Assembly (NCBI RefSeq): GCF_001426585.1
Contig: NZ_LMEI01000012.1
Location: forward strand, 338,056 to 402,055
Direction of reading: 5' to 3'
DNA: 64,000 nucleotides
Source: Streptomyces sp. Root431
GTDB lineage: Bacteria; Actinomycetota; Actinomycetes; Streptomycetales; Streptomycetaceae
Shown here: piece by piece, positions 53,131 through 61,740 of the stretch
Layout of the letters: each line of letters opens with the position of its first letter
How positions within the stretch are numbered: position 1 is the first letter of the stretch
Position numbers and translations under genes: made by a program
The notes under the pieces: model-generated
Database searches by the model: none
Seen by the model: only the letters and a program-made list of their open reading frames with translations
Told to the model about the DNA's origin: nothing

Positions 53131-53205
53131 TCTCATATCTCCTTGAACGCGCGATGCCGCGACGCCGACGGTGACCGCATGCATGACGTGAAGCTTTCGG
53201 ATGGC

Positions 53206-53388
53206 GTTGTCCCCCGCCACGTCGAACCGCAGGTCTCGGTGGATCCGGAGAACTCCCGGTCGGCAGCGGTCGCGCGACGGTCGGGCTTCACCTACGACAA
53301 GCGGGTTCCGGAAGCGGACGGCAACCCATGCGACCGGTACGTCCGCAACCTGACCGCCGACCGCGTGACCACGCCGCGCCCTAGGTGA
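53206..53388 (+). pseudogene. C-terminal remnant of a GNAT acetyltransferase
   Basis: The frame reads VEPQVSVDPENSRSAAVARRSGFTYDKRVPEADGNPCDRYVRNLTAD, the end of a GNAT domain (xxPENxxSxxVAxRxGF then YxRxLT). No upstream acetyl-CoA motif or plausible start exists. It lies in a gap between minus-strand genes and is probably a decayed gene. Confidence 0.5.
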
Positions 53389-54376
53389 GCAGACCCCTGG
53401 CGTACTTGTCGAAGTGGTCACGCCAGTCGACCGGGCCAGGGTCGGGGGCGCTCCGGGGGCGGGGGTGGCGGCGTTCGTGGGCTTCCCTGGCCGCCTCCCT
53501 GCGGCATGGGCCGCAGTGCGTCTCGTCGGCCGCCGGGCGGAAGACGTGCGGGGCTCCCGGACCCTCGCAGGCGATCAGGGGCGCCGGGCCGGCGAGCGCC
53601 TCGGGTGCGGTGTCCGCCGGGTCCGCCGGGGGCGGCATCTTTTCCGTCAGGCGGTGTCGCAGGAAGCCGACGGCCGACCGTACACCGTTGCTCGGCAGGT
53701 ACGCCGTCAGGGCGCGGCGCAGATCTGCCGCCGGGATTCCGCGACGGAGCCATTCCGCCGCCTGATCGGCCAGCCCCCGCGCCTCCCGGACCCCGAGGAG
53801 GAGATCCCTGTGCGAGTGCCGGAGGGAGAGCAACAGGCGCTCGGCCAGGAGGAGTTCCGGGTCGTCGTCGTTCGCCTCGGGATCCCCTTCCGGGTTCGGG
53901 GCCGGTTCGCATTCCGGGTCCGCTGGGGAGGGCGGGTGGGGAAGAGTCTTCCCACAGTCTTCTTCTACCGGTTTATAGGTTCGGACTTTCCGCGTACCCA
54001 AAGAACCGACCATCGGATCCCGCTCACTCGGTGGCTCCGCCGGAGGACCCCCGTCCCGAAGCGCGATCGCCTCATCGCTCGTCAGCGTGACGTTCGACGT
54101 GAGCTGGTCCGTGACCCAACGCCCGCGATCGTTCTGCCACTTCCACTCGTGGAGGTACCCGTTCGCGATCAGGTCCTTCCTCGCGTTCCGGTACTGCCGG
54201 GGCGTCAGCCCCAGCGCCTCCGCGTACGAGCCGAGCGCGTCGTACCGGTCCTTCTCGGGGAGGCTCTGGACGACGAGGAGCAAGACCTTCGCGTCGTTGT
54301 TCATCCGACGCGAGTGGAGGATCTCGTTCGAGACCTTCGTATAGCTGCGCACAGGCGCGATAGCATGCCGAAGCAT
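53381..54376 (-). CDS. Helix-turn-helix protein of a Streptomyces plasmid/phage-like family
   Basis: About 331 residues from MLRHAIAPVRSYTKVSNEILHSRRMNNDAKVLLLVVQSLPEKDR. The N-terminal region (to ~100) is a winged helix (ALGSYAEALGLTPRQYRNARKDLIANGYLHEWKWQND). A variable acidic/Pro-rich middle precedes a second helical unit (EARGLADQAAEWLRRGIPAADLRRALTAYLPSNGVRSAVGFLRHRL), and a Zn-type CGPC near the end (ADETHCGPCRREA). Many paralogues occur in Streptomyces, often in accessory or plasmid regions. An upstream ATG at 54451 is possible. Confidence 0.75.
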   Translation of the reverse strand: MLRHAIAPVRSYTKVSNEILHSRRMNNDAKVLLLVVQSLPEKDRYDALGSYAEALGLTPRQYRNARKDLIANGYLHEWKWQNDRGRWVTDQLTSNVTLTSDEAIALRDGGPPAEPPSERDPMVGSLGTRKVRTYKPVEEDCGKTLPHPPSPADPECEPAPNPEGDPEANDDDPELLLAERLLLSLRHSHRDLLLGVREARGLADQAAEWLRRGIPAADLRRALTAYLPSNGVRSAVGFLRHRLTEKMPPPADPADTAPEALAGPAPLIACEGPGAPHVFRPAADETHCGPCRREAAREAHERRHPRPRSAPDPGPVDWRDHFDKYARGLLT

Positions 54377-54756
54377 TTCTTGTGGACCTGTCTTCCACTC
54401 GGAGTGAAGGTCCTCGGTCGGGTGTTGGCGCACCCCCGAGGGCCGCTCCATTTACGGAGCGTGATAACGCGCTTACCGTAGCGCAGACTTCACGGTCCAA
54501 TGCAACAACTTTGCTTCTACGAAAGGATCTTCGAGCGTCGGCCGCGACCTCCAGTCCAATGGCCAGGTCACCCCGCACAACGCCGGAATCCCGACGTACG
54601 CCCCTGGCGCCGAAATCGTCTTCACCCGCCTAAGCACCTTCATCTCCCTCTACGCCCAGCAGCGCAGGTAGAGCGGCTACGACACCTCACCGCGAGCGGG
54701 AATCGGATCGCCACGAGCGGAGTTGGTGAGGGAAGTCAGCCGTTTCAGGAGGGGTC
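54377..54756. other. Non-coding gap with a degraded coding trace
   Basis: This 380-base gap is less GC-rich than the flanks. One frame (54466-54671) reads without a start: AYRSADFTVQCNNFASTKG ... HNAGIPTYAPGAEIVFTRLSTFISLYAQ and stop. The end faintly resembles DUF397 tails. It looks like a leftover gene end. Confidence 0.3.
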
Positions 54757-55728
54757 ATGCGAGCGATTCAGGTTTCCGAAGTGGGCGGTCCCGAGGTACT
54801 GCGACCGGTCGACATCGATCAACCGGTGCCGGGCCCGGGCCAGGCGGTCGTGGAGGTCGCCGCGTCCGGCGTCAACTTCCTCGACGTATACCACCGCCAG
54901 GGCCGCTACACCCTCCCGCTGCCCTTCACCCCGGGCACTGAGGGCGCGGGCACGGTCCTCGAGGTTGGACCCGGCGTCACCCACGTCGCTGTGGGAGACC
55001 GGGTCGGCTGGGTGGAGATTCCCGGCACCTATGCCGAGCGGGCCGTCGTGGACTCCTCCCGGCTCGTGCCCCTGCCCGACGGCGTCGACTTCGAGGCCGC
55101 CGCCGCCGTGCTGCTGCAGGGCATGACGGCGCACTACCTCGTCAAGGACGCCTACCCGGTCCAGCCAGGCGACACGGTGCTCGTGCACGCTGCTGCCGGC
55201 GGCATGGGGCTTGTGCTGACCCAGCTCATCACCCACCTCGGCGGCAGAGTGATCGGCACGACCTCGACGCCGGAGAAGGCCCAGCTGGCGCGGCAAGCCG
55301 GGGCCGCCGAGGTGATCCTCTACTCCGCAGTGGACGATCTCGCGGCCGAGGTGAAGCGACTCAATGGCGGCCAGGGCGTGCCTGTCGTCTTCGACGGCGT
55401 CGGCAGGGACACCTTCGATGCGAGCCTCGCCAGCCTGCGGACCCGCGGCCACCTGGTGCTCTTCGGCGCCGCGAGTGGTGCGGTGCCGCCCTTCGACCCC
55501 ATCCGGCTCGCCCAGGGCGGTTCGCTGACCCTGATCCGGCCGAGCCTCGGGCACTTCATCGCCGATCGGTCCGAGCTGCTCCGGCGCGCCGCCGACGTGC
55601 TTGAGTTGGTGCGCACCAAGGCGCTTGAGACCACGGTGACGGCCCGCTACCCGCTCGCCGAGGTCGCCCAAGCTCACCGCGATCTGGAGGCTCGGCGTAC
55701 CACCGGCAAGCTCCTCGTCATCCCCTAG
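54757..55728 (+). CDS. Quinone oxidoreductase (zinc-free MDR)
   Basis: 323 residues; GGAGGGG precedes the ATG. NADPH motif AAAGGMGLVLTQL (~148), N-terminal VVEVAASGVNFLDVYHRQGRYTLPLPFTPGTEGAGTV and no structural zinc cysteines: a QOR/zeta-crystallin type enzyme that reduces quinones one electron at a time. Confidence 0.93.
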   Translation: MRAIQVSEVGGPEVLRPVDIDQPVPGPGQAVVEVAASGVNFLDVYHRQGRYTLPLPFTPGTEGAGTVLEVGPGVTHVAVGDRVGWVEIPGTYAERAVVDSSRLVPLPDGVDFEAAAAVLLQGMTAHYLVKDAYPVQPGDTVLVHAAAGGMGLVLTQLITHLGGRVIGTTSTPEKAQLARQAGAAEVILYSAVDDLAAEVKRLNGGQGVPVVFDGVGRDTFDASLASLRTRGHLVLFGAASGAVPPFDPIRLAQGGSLTLIRPSLGHFIADRSELLRRAADVLELVRTKALETTVTARYPLAEVAQAHRDLEARRTTGKLLVIP

Positions 55729-55891
55729 GGCAACCGACGGAATCGACTGACCTGAAGGAACGCGGCTTCCGCTGTCGGCAAACGATCGTTTGACGGCACG
55801 GAGGCGTCGTGCCCCTCGCCGTTCCCTCCCTCTCCGTCTCCCCCTCCGCCTGGGCCGCGTTCCTCGGCGCCGTGTGATCCCCACATACAGC

Positions 55892-55921
55892 GAAGGCCTC
55901 CACCCTGAGGTGGAGGCCTTC
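55892..55921. terminator. Bidirectional terminator hairpin
   Basis: GAAGGCCTCCACC-CTGA-GGTGGAGGCCTTC is an exact 13-base stem with a four-base loop between the quinone oxidoreductase (+) and the FG-GAP gene (-). Confidence 0.75.
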
Positions 55922-55940
55922 ACGTCAGTACGTCACTACA

Positions 55941-57161
55941 TCAGAACGCGCCGTTCAGGTCGTCCCAGTCGAGGTCGACCGCCTGGCCCGCCGCCAGGGC
56001 ACCCGTGCCGAGGCCCGCGTAGGTGACCAGCCAGCCCTGCTCGCCCGGGACTCCGTCGATGACGAAGCTGCTGCCGCTGATCGCCGCGAGGTCGGCGCGG
56101 CCGTCGCCGCTGAAGTCGCCGACGGCGAAGAGCGAGCCCAGGCGGTTCCAGCCGCCGGAGCCGATCAGTACGCGCGCGCCGAGCGTGCCCGTCGCAGTGC
56201 TCGGGTACAGCCACAGCTTCGCGGTGGACGCCTCGCGGGCGATCAGGTCGGGGTGACCGTCGCCGTTCATGTCGCCGGCGCCGACCAGGGCGTTCATGGC
56301 GTTCCAGCCGCCGGTGCCGAGGAGCACGCGGGCGCCCAGGGTGCCCGTGGGGGTGCTGGGGTACATCCACAGCTTGCCGGTGGTCTTCTCGACGGCGAGG
56401 AGGTCCGAGCGGCCGTCGGCGGTCAGGTCACCGAAGGCGGTGATCCGGTCCATGCCGTTCCAGCCGCCCGTGCCGATCAGCACGCGGGCGCCGAAGTCGC
56501 CCGTGCCGGTGCCGGGGTGCAGCCACAGCTTGCCCGTGGCCTTCTCGCGGGCGATGACGTCCTCGCGGCCGTCACCGCTGACGTCGCCGTGCCGGGTGAG
56601 GGCGTCGGCGCCGTTCCAGCCGGTGCCGACGATCCGGCCGGTGCCGTCGCCCGGCAGGAACCACAGGCGGCCCGCCTGGTCGCGTACGAGGACGTCGGCC
56701 TTGCGGTCGCCGTTCAGGTCACCGAAGCCGGACGCTTCGGGGGCCGTCTCCGACTGCCACGCCGGGTAGGCGTTGCCGGCGCACTCGCGCGTCGTACCGA
56801 CGAACTTCAACGAGCCGGTGTTCGGCTCCCCGAAGACGAGGTAGCCGTCGGCGCCGTCCGGGAACACCACCCGGTCGACGGGGTCCTGACGGACGTAGTT
56901 CTCGCTGTCGTACAGGCACGCGACCTGCGAGGTGCGGTTCACCACCGATCGGAACGCGTTGTTCCACTCGCCGAGCGTCGCCGCCGACTCGTTCGTCTTG
57001 AACATCGTGCCCGTGGCGTTGTCCGTCTTCCAGGCACAGAAGTACCCCGACGGGCAGTCGCTGACGGCCGCCTGTGCGGGGGCCGCCATGGTCACGCCGA
57101 GAACCCCCAGCGTCGCCAGGCCCAGCACCGACGCCAGACCGCGCTTCACTACCGAACGCAA
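55941..57161 (-). CDS. Secreted I36-type inhibitor domain/FG-GAP repeat protein, copy A
   Basis: 406 residues from TTG 57161 (GGAGG eight bases upstream). Signal peptide RGLASVLGLATLGVLGVTMAAPAQAA. N-terminal unit CPSGYFCAWKTDNATGTMFKTN resembles peptidase-inhibitor family I36/crystallin-like domains. Then six FG-GAP/VCBS blades, each with GDxNGDxxxDxxxR and WxxPGxGTG (e.g. GFGDLNGDRKADVLVRDQAGRLWFLPGDGTG). These calcium-binding blades form a propeller. Probably a secreted inhibitor or ligand-binding protein. Confidence 0.87.
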   Translation of the reverse strand: MRSVVKRGLASVLGLATLGVLGVTMAAPAQAAVSDCPSGYFCAWKTDNATGTMFKTNESAATLGEWNNAFRSVVNRTSQVACLYDSENYVRQDPVDRVVFPDGADGYLVFGEPNTGSLKFVGTTRECAGNAYPAWQSETAPEASGFGDLNGDRKADVLVRDQAGRLWFLPGDGTGRIVGTGWNGADALTRHGDVSGDGREDVIAREKATGKLWLHPGTGTGDFGARVLIGTGGWNGMDRITAFGDLTADGRSDLLAVEKTTGKLWMYPSTPTGTLGARVLLGTGGWNAMNALVGAGDMNGDGHPDLIAREASTAKLWLYPSTATGTLGARVLIGSGGWNRLGSLFAVGDFSGDGRADLAAISGSSFVIDGVPGEQGWLVTYAGLGTGALAAGQAVDLDWDDLNGAF

Positions 57162-57245
57162 AACTTTCCCCTCCCCTGGGCGCGTGCGAGGGGACACGCC
57201 CCTCGCACGCGGTGTCGCTCTACTTCACTCGCCAGGCCGGAAGGC

Positions 57246-58466
57246 TCAGAAGGCGCCGTTCAGCTTCCACCAGCTGTCGGTCTCCGGGAAGCCCGCCTGG
57301 AACTTGCCGGTGCCCGTACCCGAGTAGAGGATCAGGGCGCCTTCGCCGCGGAACACGTTGGACGAGTAGCTGCTGTTGGTGATGGCCGCCAGGTCGTGGT
57401 GGCCGTCGCCGTCGTAGTCGCCGACGGCGAGGAGCGAGCCCATGACGTTCCAGCCGCTGCCCAGGAGCGTGCGGGCGCCGAAGGCGCCGGTCTTGCCCGG
57501 GTACATCCAGAGCTTGCCCGTGGACGCCTCGCGGGCGAGCAGGTCGGGGCGGCTGTCGCCGTTCAGGTCGCCGGTGCCGGCGAAGGCGTTCATGCCGTTC
57601 CAGCCGCCGCTGCCGAGGAGCACGCGGGCGCCGAGGGTGCCGGTGGTGGTGCCCGGGTAGAGCCAGAGCTTGCCCGAGGACTTCTCGACGGCGACCAGGT
57701 CGGAGCGGGTGTCGCCGTTCAGGTCGCCGACGCCGACGAGGCGGCTCATGACGTTCCAGCCGCCGGTGCCGATGAGCTTGCGGGCGCCGAGGGTGCCCGT
57801 ACCCGTGCCCGGGTACAGCCACAGCTTGCCCGTGGCCGCCTCGCGGGCGATCACGTCCTCCTTGCCGTCACGGCTGAAGTCGCCGTGGCGCACGAGGGCG
57901 TTGAAGGCGTTCCAGCCGCCGGAGCCGACGAGCTTGCCGCTGCCGTTGCCGGGCAGGAACCAGAGCCGGCCCGCCTTGTCGCGGACGAGGACGTCCGCCG
58001 TCCGGTTGGCGTCGAGGTCACCGAAGCCGGCCGCCTTGGGGGCCTCGGCCGCGTGCCAGACCGGGTACGGGTCCATGGCGCACTCGCGCTCGGTGGCGAC
58101 GAACTTGAGCGAGCTGACGGAATTGGTGCCGGGGCCGCCCCACTCGGTGCCCGAGGGGTCGGGGTACACCGAGTAGACGTCGCCGTCGGTGCCGTGGTTC
58201 GGGTCGTCGTACAGGCAGACGAACTTGTTCGTGCGGTTGACGATCGAGCGGAACGTGTTGTCCCAGGTCCCGAGCGTCGACGCGTTCGCGTTCGTCTTGT
58301 ACATCGTGCCGGTGCCGTTGTCGGTCTTCCAGGCGCAGAAGTAGCCCGACGGGCAGTCGCTGATCGCGGCCTGGGCGGGCGAGGCGCCCGCGCCCAGCAG
58401 GGCGGCCGAGGTGAGCCCGAGCGCCGTGGCCGCGGTGGCCAGGCGCTTCAGCAGTGATGTGCGCAA
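57246..58466 (-). CDS. Secreted I36-type inhibitor domain/FG-GAP repeat protein, copy B
   Basis: 406 residues, exactly the same length as its downstream neighbour, and again from a TTG with AGGA upstream. Signal LATAATALGLTSAALLGAGASPAQAA. CPSGYFCAWKTDNGTGTMYKTN is nearly identical to copy A, and the FG-GAP blades line up (GFGDLDANRTADVLVRDKAGRLWFLPGNGSG). The pair arose by tandem duplication and has diverged mostly in the segment after the I36 unit. Confidence 0.87.
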   Translation of the reverse strand: MRTSLLKRLATAATALGLTSAALLGAGASPAQAAISDCPSGYFCAWKTDNGTGTMYKTNANASTLGTWDNTFRSIVNRTNKFVCLYDDPNHGTDGDVYSVYPDPSGTEWGGPGTNSVSSLKFVATERECAMDPYPVWHAAEAPKAAGFGDLDANRTADVLVRDKAGRLWFLPGNGSGKLVGSGGWNAFNALVRHGDFSRDGKEDVIAREAATGKLWLYPGTGTGTLGARKLIGTGGWNVMSRLVGVGDLNGDTRSDLVAVEKSSGKLWLYPGTTTGTLGARVLLGSGGWNGMNAFAGTGDLNGDSRPDLLAREASTGKLWMYPGKTGAFGARTLLGSGWNVMGSLLAVGDYDGDGHHDLAAITNSSYSSNVFRGEGALILYSGTGTGKFQAGFPETDSWWKLNGAF

Positions 58467-58590
58467 ATTCGTTTCCTCCCTGAGGTGGCGCGGAGAGGCC
58501 TCGACGCGCCACCGGGGCACCGTACCTTGCCGTGCGCGGCTCACGGCAAGGGGGTTTCACTTGCTCGTCTTCAGGGGGTGAGTACGCCGC

Positions 58591-59598
58591 TCAGGGGGTG
58601 AGCACGCCGTTCAGGAAGGGCTCGACCGCCTCGCTCCAGGCCTCCGGGTGCTCGTAGTGGAGGAGATGGCCCGCGTCGGGGATCTCCGCGTACGCCCCGT
58701 GGGGCAGGACCCTGACCATCTCCTGGGCCTCGGCGCGGCCCAGCTCGCCGTCGAGGCCGCGGACGACGAGCGTCGGGCAGCGGACCTGCGCGAGGGACTC
58801 CCAGTGAGCGTCGTGGACCCACGTCTCGCGGGAGGTCAGCATCTGCGCCGGGTCGAAGACCGGACGCCAGCCGTCCGGGTGCTCGGCCATCACCTCGGCG
58901 AAGAAGGCGGCCCGGGCCGGGTTCGGGCGCTCGACCCACGGGTCCTCCTCGCCGAACCAGCGGCGGACCGCGTCCAGGGAGGGAAAGGGCGCGGGCCAGT
59001 CCCGGAACCAGTCCTGCCACGCGCGCTGCGAGGCGGCACCGAGGGCCGAGGCCCGCATGTCGCAGATGACGAGGGCGCGGACCAGGTCGGGGCGCTCGGC
59101 GGCGAGCTGCCAGGCGGTGAGGGCACCCATGGAGTGGCCGACGAGGGTGACCGGTCCGAGGCCCAGCTGCTCGACGGCGGCGGCCGCGTCCGCCACGTAC
59201 GCCTCGCGGGTGAAGGGACCGGCGGGCGGCTTCTGGCTGTGGCCGTGGCCGCGCTGGTCGAGGGCGATGACACGGTGGCCGCCGGTGAGCCTGCGGGCCG
59301 CGGGGGCCCAGTGGGCCGCGTGGCCCATGAGGCCGTGGAGGAGTAAGACGCCGGGGGTGGATGCCGGGGCCTGGGCGGGGGCCTGCGGCGTGGGGGTGGT
59401 CGCCGTCCGGGGGCCGGGTGGGCGGGGGACCGACCGTGGGGCCGCCTTCGGGTCGCCTGCGGCGCGTGCGTCACCCACGGCGTGCGCGCTGCCCGCGCCG
59501 ACTGCCGTGCCTGTGTCGTCCTCGCCGGTCAGCGTCGTGTAGTCCCAGGCGGCCAGGCGTACGCCGTCGGCCCCGGTGACGTCGAGTCGTCGCGCCAT
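58591..59598 (-). CDS. Alpha/beta hydrolase with Pro/Ala-rich insert
   Basis: 335 residues. Nucleophile GHSMGA, late His DAGHLLHYEHP and oxyanion LLHGLMGHAAHW are intact. Between strands 1 and 2, residues ~20-70 are a low-complexity Ala/Pro/Gly insert (APRSVPRPPGPRTATTPTPQ). The 3' end is followed by a 22-bp near-duplicate of the stop region (SGVLTP twice). Confidence 0.88.
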   Translation of the reverse strand: MARRLDVTGADGVRLAAWDYTTLTGEDDTGTAVGAGSAHAVGDARAAGDPKAAPRSVPRPPGPRTATTPTPQAPAQAPASTPGVLLLHGLMGHAAHWAPAARRLTGGHRVIALDQRGHGHSQKPPAGPFTREAYVADAAAAVEQLGLGPVTLVGHSMGALTAWQLAAERPDLVRALVICDMRASALGAASQRAWQDWFRDWPAPFPSLDAVRRWFGEEDPWVERPNPARAAFFAEVMAEHPDGWRPVFDPAQMLTSRETWVHDAHWESLAQVRCPTLVVRGLDGELGRAEAQEMVRVLPHGAYAEIPDAGHLLHYEHPEAWSEAVEPFLNGVLTP

Positions 59599-59700
59599 GA
59601 CCCTGGCACCCCCTCTTTCCCGTCGAACCGCTTCAGACTATCGAACTCGCATTCGAAAATGCGCTTCTGCCACCCAACACCCCTCGTTCGAGTGACAGGG

Positions 59701-59851
59701 CTCAAGGATTGACTCCCGCTGCCGAGGGGAGATCTTGAACGGGAGGCGGACCGCTCGGGGAAAAACGGTCCGACGGGACTGACCTTGAGAGCTCGGGGCT
59801 CCAGGTCAGGACAGGGGAGGACAGGCCCCGGCGCCGCAAGGCGCCGGGGCC
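59701..59851 (+). ncRNA. Candidate small structured RNA ending in a terminator
   Basis: CTCAAGG at 59701-59707 pairs with CCTTGAG at 59783-59789; inside, CGGACCG (59747-59753) pairs with CGGTCCG (59766-59772) around a purine-rich loop GGGGAAAAA. A perfect 12-base hairpin with GCAA loop (59824-59851) follows. No open reading frame explains it. Confidence 0.35.
59824..59851 (+). terminator. 12-bp stem, GCAA-loop hairpin
   Basis: GGCCCCGGCGCC-GCAA-GGCGCCGGGGCC is an exact stem capped by a stable tetraloop, between divergent genes, so it is not the terminator of an obvious protein gene. Confidence 0.6.
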
Positions 59852-60041
59852 CTCTGCTGTTTGCGGCCCTCTGCCGTCCGTAGCCCGCATGACCTCACCC
59901 CCTCCACCCACGACTCGTACCAGCGTGGCACGCCGAGGGGGCGGGCGTGGCCATTCCGGCGTAAACCGGGGCGCACACCGGGTGTTGACCCTGAACGGGT
60001 CCAACCCGAGCCGCTTCCGTGACCTTTACCCGTACAACCCG

Positions 60042-60839
60042 ATGACCCGTTCGTGGGTCAATCGGGTCATGCTCAGCCCACAAGTCCTCGGCAAGGGGGA
60101 CCAGTCGACCGTCCTCCGGCCCGACCGTCTGACCACGACGGACGGCCGGTGGATCACGCACATCCCCCTGGCCGCGATCCAGGAGGTCCGCCCGGACGGC
60201 GACACGGCCCTGACGATCATCCTGACCGACGGCGTGCCCCGCCGGCTCACGGGCGGGAACGCGTACGCCGCCTCCGCCTTCCTCACGGCCCTGACCGCCG
60301 CCCTGCCCGAGCAGCGGGACCCCGCCGGAAGCGCCCTCATCACGACCGAGGAGGGCGGGCGCATCATCAAGGTGTGGCAGGTGTGGTGCGGCGCACTGGC
60401 CCTCCTCGCCGCCTACGTCGGCTACGTCTGGTGGACCGGCGCCACCCACGGCGAAGCGATGGGCTTCGCCGCCTTCTTCGCGGCGCCCGGGGTACTCCTC
60501 GGCGGACTCCTCAGCTTCTCCGTCTACTTCAGCTTCGACGGCAGACTGGTCCTCCGCCGGCGCGGCATCACCGTCGCCGCCACCCGCCACTACCACCCGA
60601 ACGGCAAGCGGGCCGGCTGGTACAAGTACACCGACACCAGCGGCAACGAGCACACCACCAGCTACGGAGCCAACCGCACCACGGAAGAGATCCACGTCGT
60701 CTACGACGCGGAGAGGCCCCCGTTCAGCCTCGCCGTGGAGCCGCTCTACTCGACCGTCGTGAAGCACGTCCTCGGCGGGGGCGCCTCGCTCGCGATCCTC
60801 GGGCTGGGGCTGTGGGGAGTCCTCGCGCCGTACATCTGA
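60042..60839 (+). CDS. Hypothetical two- or three-span membrane protein
   Basis: About 265 residues from ATG 60042; starts at 59889 or 60069 are possible and none has a good ribosome binding site. The N-terminal part resembles a PH-like domain (VLGKGDQSTVLRPDRLTTTDGRWITHIPLAAIQEVRPDGDTALTIILTDGVPRRLTGGNAY). Two membrane helices follow (LALLAAYVGYVWW, AFFAAPGVLLGGLLSFSVYF) and one at the C-terminus (ASLAILGLGLWGVLAPYI). Between lies a soluble loop. No family name is recognised. Confidence 0.65.
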   Translation: MTRSWVNRVMLSPQVLGKGDQSTVLRPDRLTTTDGRWITHIPLAAIQEVRPDGDTALTIILTDGVPRRLTGGNAYAASAFLTALTAALPEQRDPAGSALITTEEGGRIIKVWQVWCGALALLAAYVGYVWWTGATHGEAMGFAAFFAAPGVLLGGLLSFSVYFSFDGRLVLRRRGITVAATRHYHPNGKRAGWYKYTDTSGNEHTTSYGANRTTEEIHVVYDAERPPFSLAVEPLYSTVVKHVLGGGASLAILGLGLWGVLAPYI

Positions 60840-60937
60840 CGCAGGCGCACCTCTGACGGCCGGAGGCGGAGACGCGTGAGGGGCGCCCGGTCGGACGCCC
60901 CTCACTCCGTACTCCGTACTTCGCGCTCCGTACAGCC

Positions 60938-61627
60938 TCAGCGCTTCGCGACGAACACGTGCGCCGCGACGTCCGCGTCCAGCTCGGCCGCCTCGCCGCT
61001 GCTGCCCACCAGGACACCGCCCGGCGACTCCGTCACCGACACCACGGAACCGGGCTGCACGCCCGCCCTCCGCAGCGTGTACATCAACTGGGCGTCCGTC
61101 TGGATCGGCTCGCCGATCCGGCGCACGACGACCGTCTTGCCGCCGCTCGCGTCCAGGTCGGCCAGGGAGACCATCGAGTCGTCGAGGAAGGCCTCGGCCT
61201 CCGCCTTCTCGCCCAGCTCCTCAAGGCCCGGGATCGGGTTCCCGTACGGCGACTCCGTCGGGTGACGCAGCAGCTCCAGGACCCGCCGCTCCACGGCCTC
61301 GCTCATCACGTGCTCCCAGCGGCACGCCTCCGCGTGGACCTGCTCCCACTCCAGGCCGATCACGTCGACGAGCAGACACTCGGCGAGCCGGTGCTTGCGC
61401 ATGACGCGGGTCGCGAGACGACGGCCCTCGTCCGTGAGCTCCAGGTGGCGGTCGCTCGCCACGGCCACCAGACCGTCGCGCTCCATCCGCGCCACCGTCT
61501 GGCTCACCGTGGGGCCGCTCTGGTCGAGCCGCTCGGCGATCCGGGCACGCATAGGGACCACACCTTCCTCCTCAAGCTCGAGGATGGTGCGGAGATACAT
61601 CTCCGTTGTGTCGATCAGTCCGGACAT
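60938..61627 (-). CDS. dmdR1: Iron-dependent DtxR-family regulator DmdR1
   Basis: 229 residues. Winged-helix domain MSGLIDTTEMYLRTILELEEEGVVPMRARIAERLDQSGPTVSQTVARMERDGLV, dimer/metal domain RVMRKHRLAECLLVDVIGLEWEQVHAEACRWEHVMSEAVERRVLELL with the metal ligands Cys, His and Glu of the DtxR family, then the SH3-like end. Sequence matches the Streptomyces DmdR1 (S. coelicolor SCO4394), the repressor of iron uptake. It is divergent from nagS, as in S. coelicolor. Confidence 0.95.
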   Translation of the reverse strand: MSGLIDTTEMYLRTILELEEEGVVPMRARIAERLDQSGPTVSQTVARMERDGLVAVASDRHLELTDEGRRLATRVMRKHRLAECLLVDVIGLEWEQVHAEACRWEHVMSEAVERRVLELLRHPTESPYGNPIPGLEELGEKAEAEAFLDDSMVSLADLDASGGKTVVVRRIGEPIQTDAQLMYTLRRAGVQPGSVVSVTESPGGVLVGSSGEAAELDADVAAHVFVAKR

Positions 61628-61672
61628 ACGTGCCCCTCGATGAGTCGTGCGCTGGCCCTGCCCCAATTCTGA
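60959..61672 (+). other. Open reading frame antiparallel to dmdR1 (adm-like)
   Basis: A 237-codon frame runs exactly antisense across dmdR1. An antiparallel gene adm on the strand opposite dmdR1 has been described in S. coelicolor, and I recall that report here. High-GC genes commonly leave open antisense frames, so the frame alone proves little. Confidence 0.3.
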
Positions 61673-61724
61673 CGCATCGGGCCGACAACCGGGCCGCACC
61701 GGGGTGAGGCGGTATTGACAGAGC

Positions 61725-61740
61725 AATGGTCCAGACCGCA
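61725..61740. promoter_or_regulatory. DasR-like site (dre) in the dmdR1/nagS promoter
   Basis: AATGGTCCAGACCGCA matches the core of the known DasR element (ACTGGTCTAGACCAGT) at TGGTC-AGACC with one central base changed. It lies between divergent dmdR1 and nagS, 38 bases before the nagS ATG, next to TTGACA (61715-61720). It points to control by aminosugar availability. Confidence 0.6.

Larger units (their letters stand above)
59599..60041. other. Long gap containing a probable structured RNA and hairpin
   Basis: This 443-base region has no convincing protein gene. It holds CTCAAGG (59701) pairing with CCTTGAG (59783), an inner CGGACCG/CGGTCCG stem, and a strong GC hairpin at 59824-59851. In-frame starts for the next gene exist at 59889 and later. 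Confidence 0.4.
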
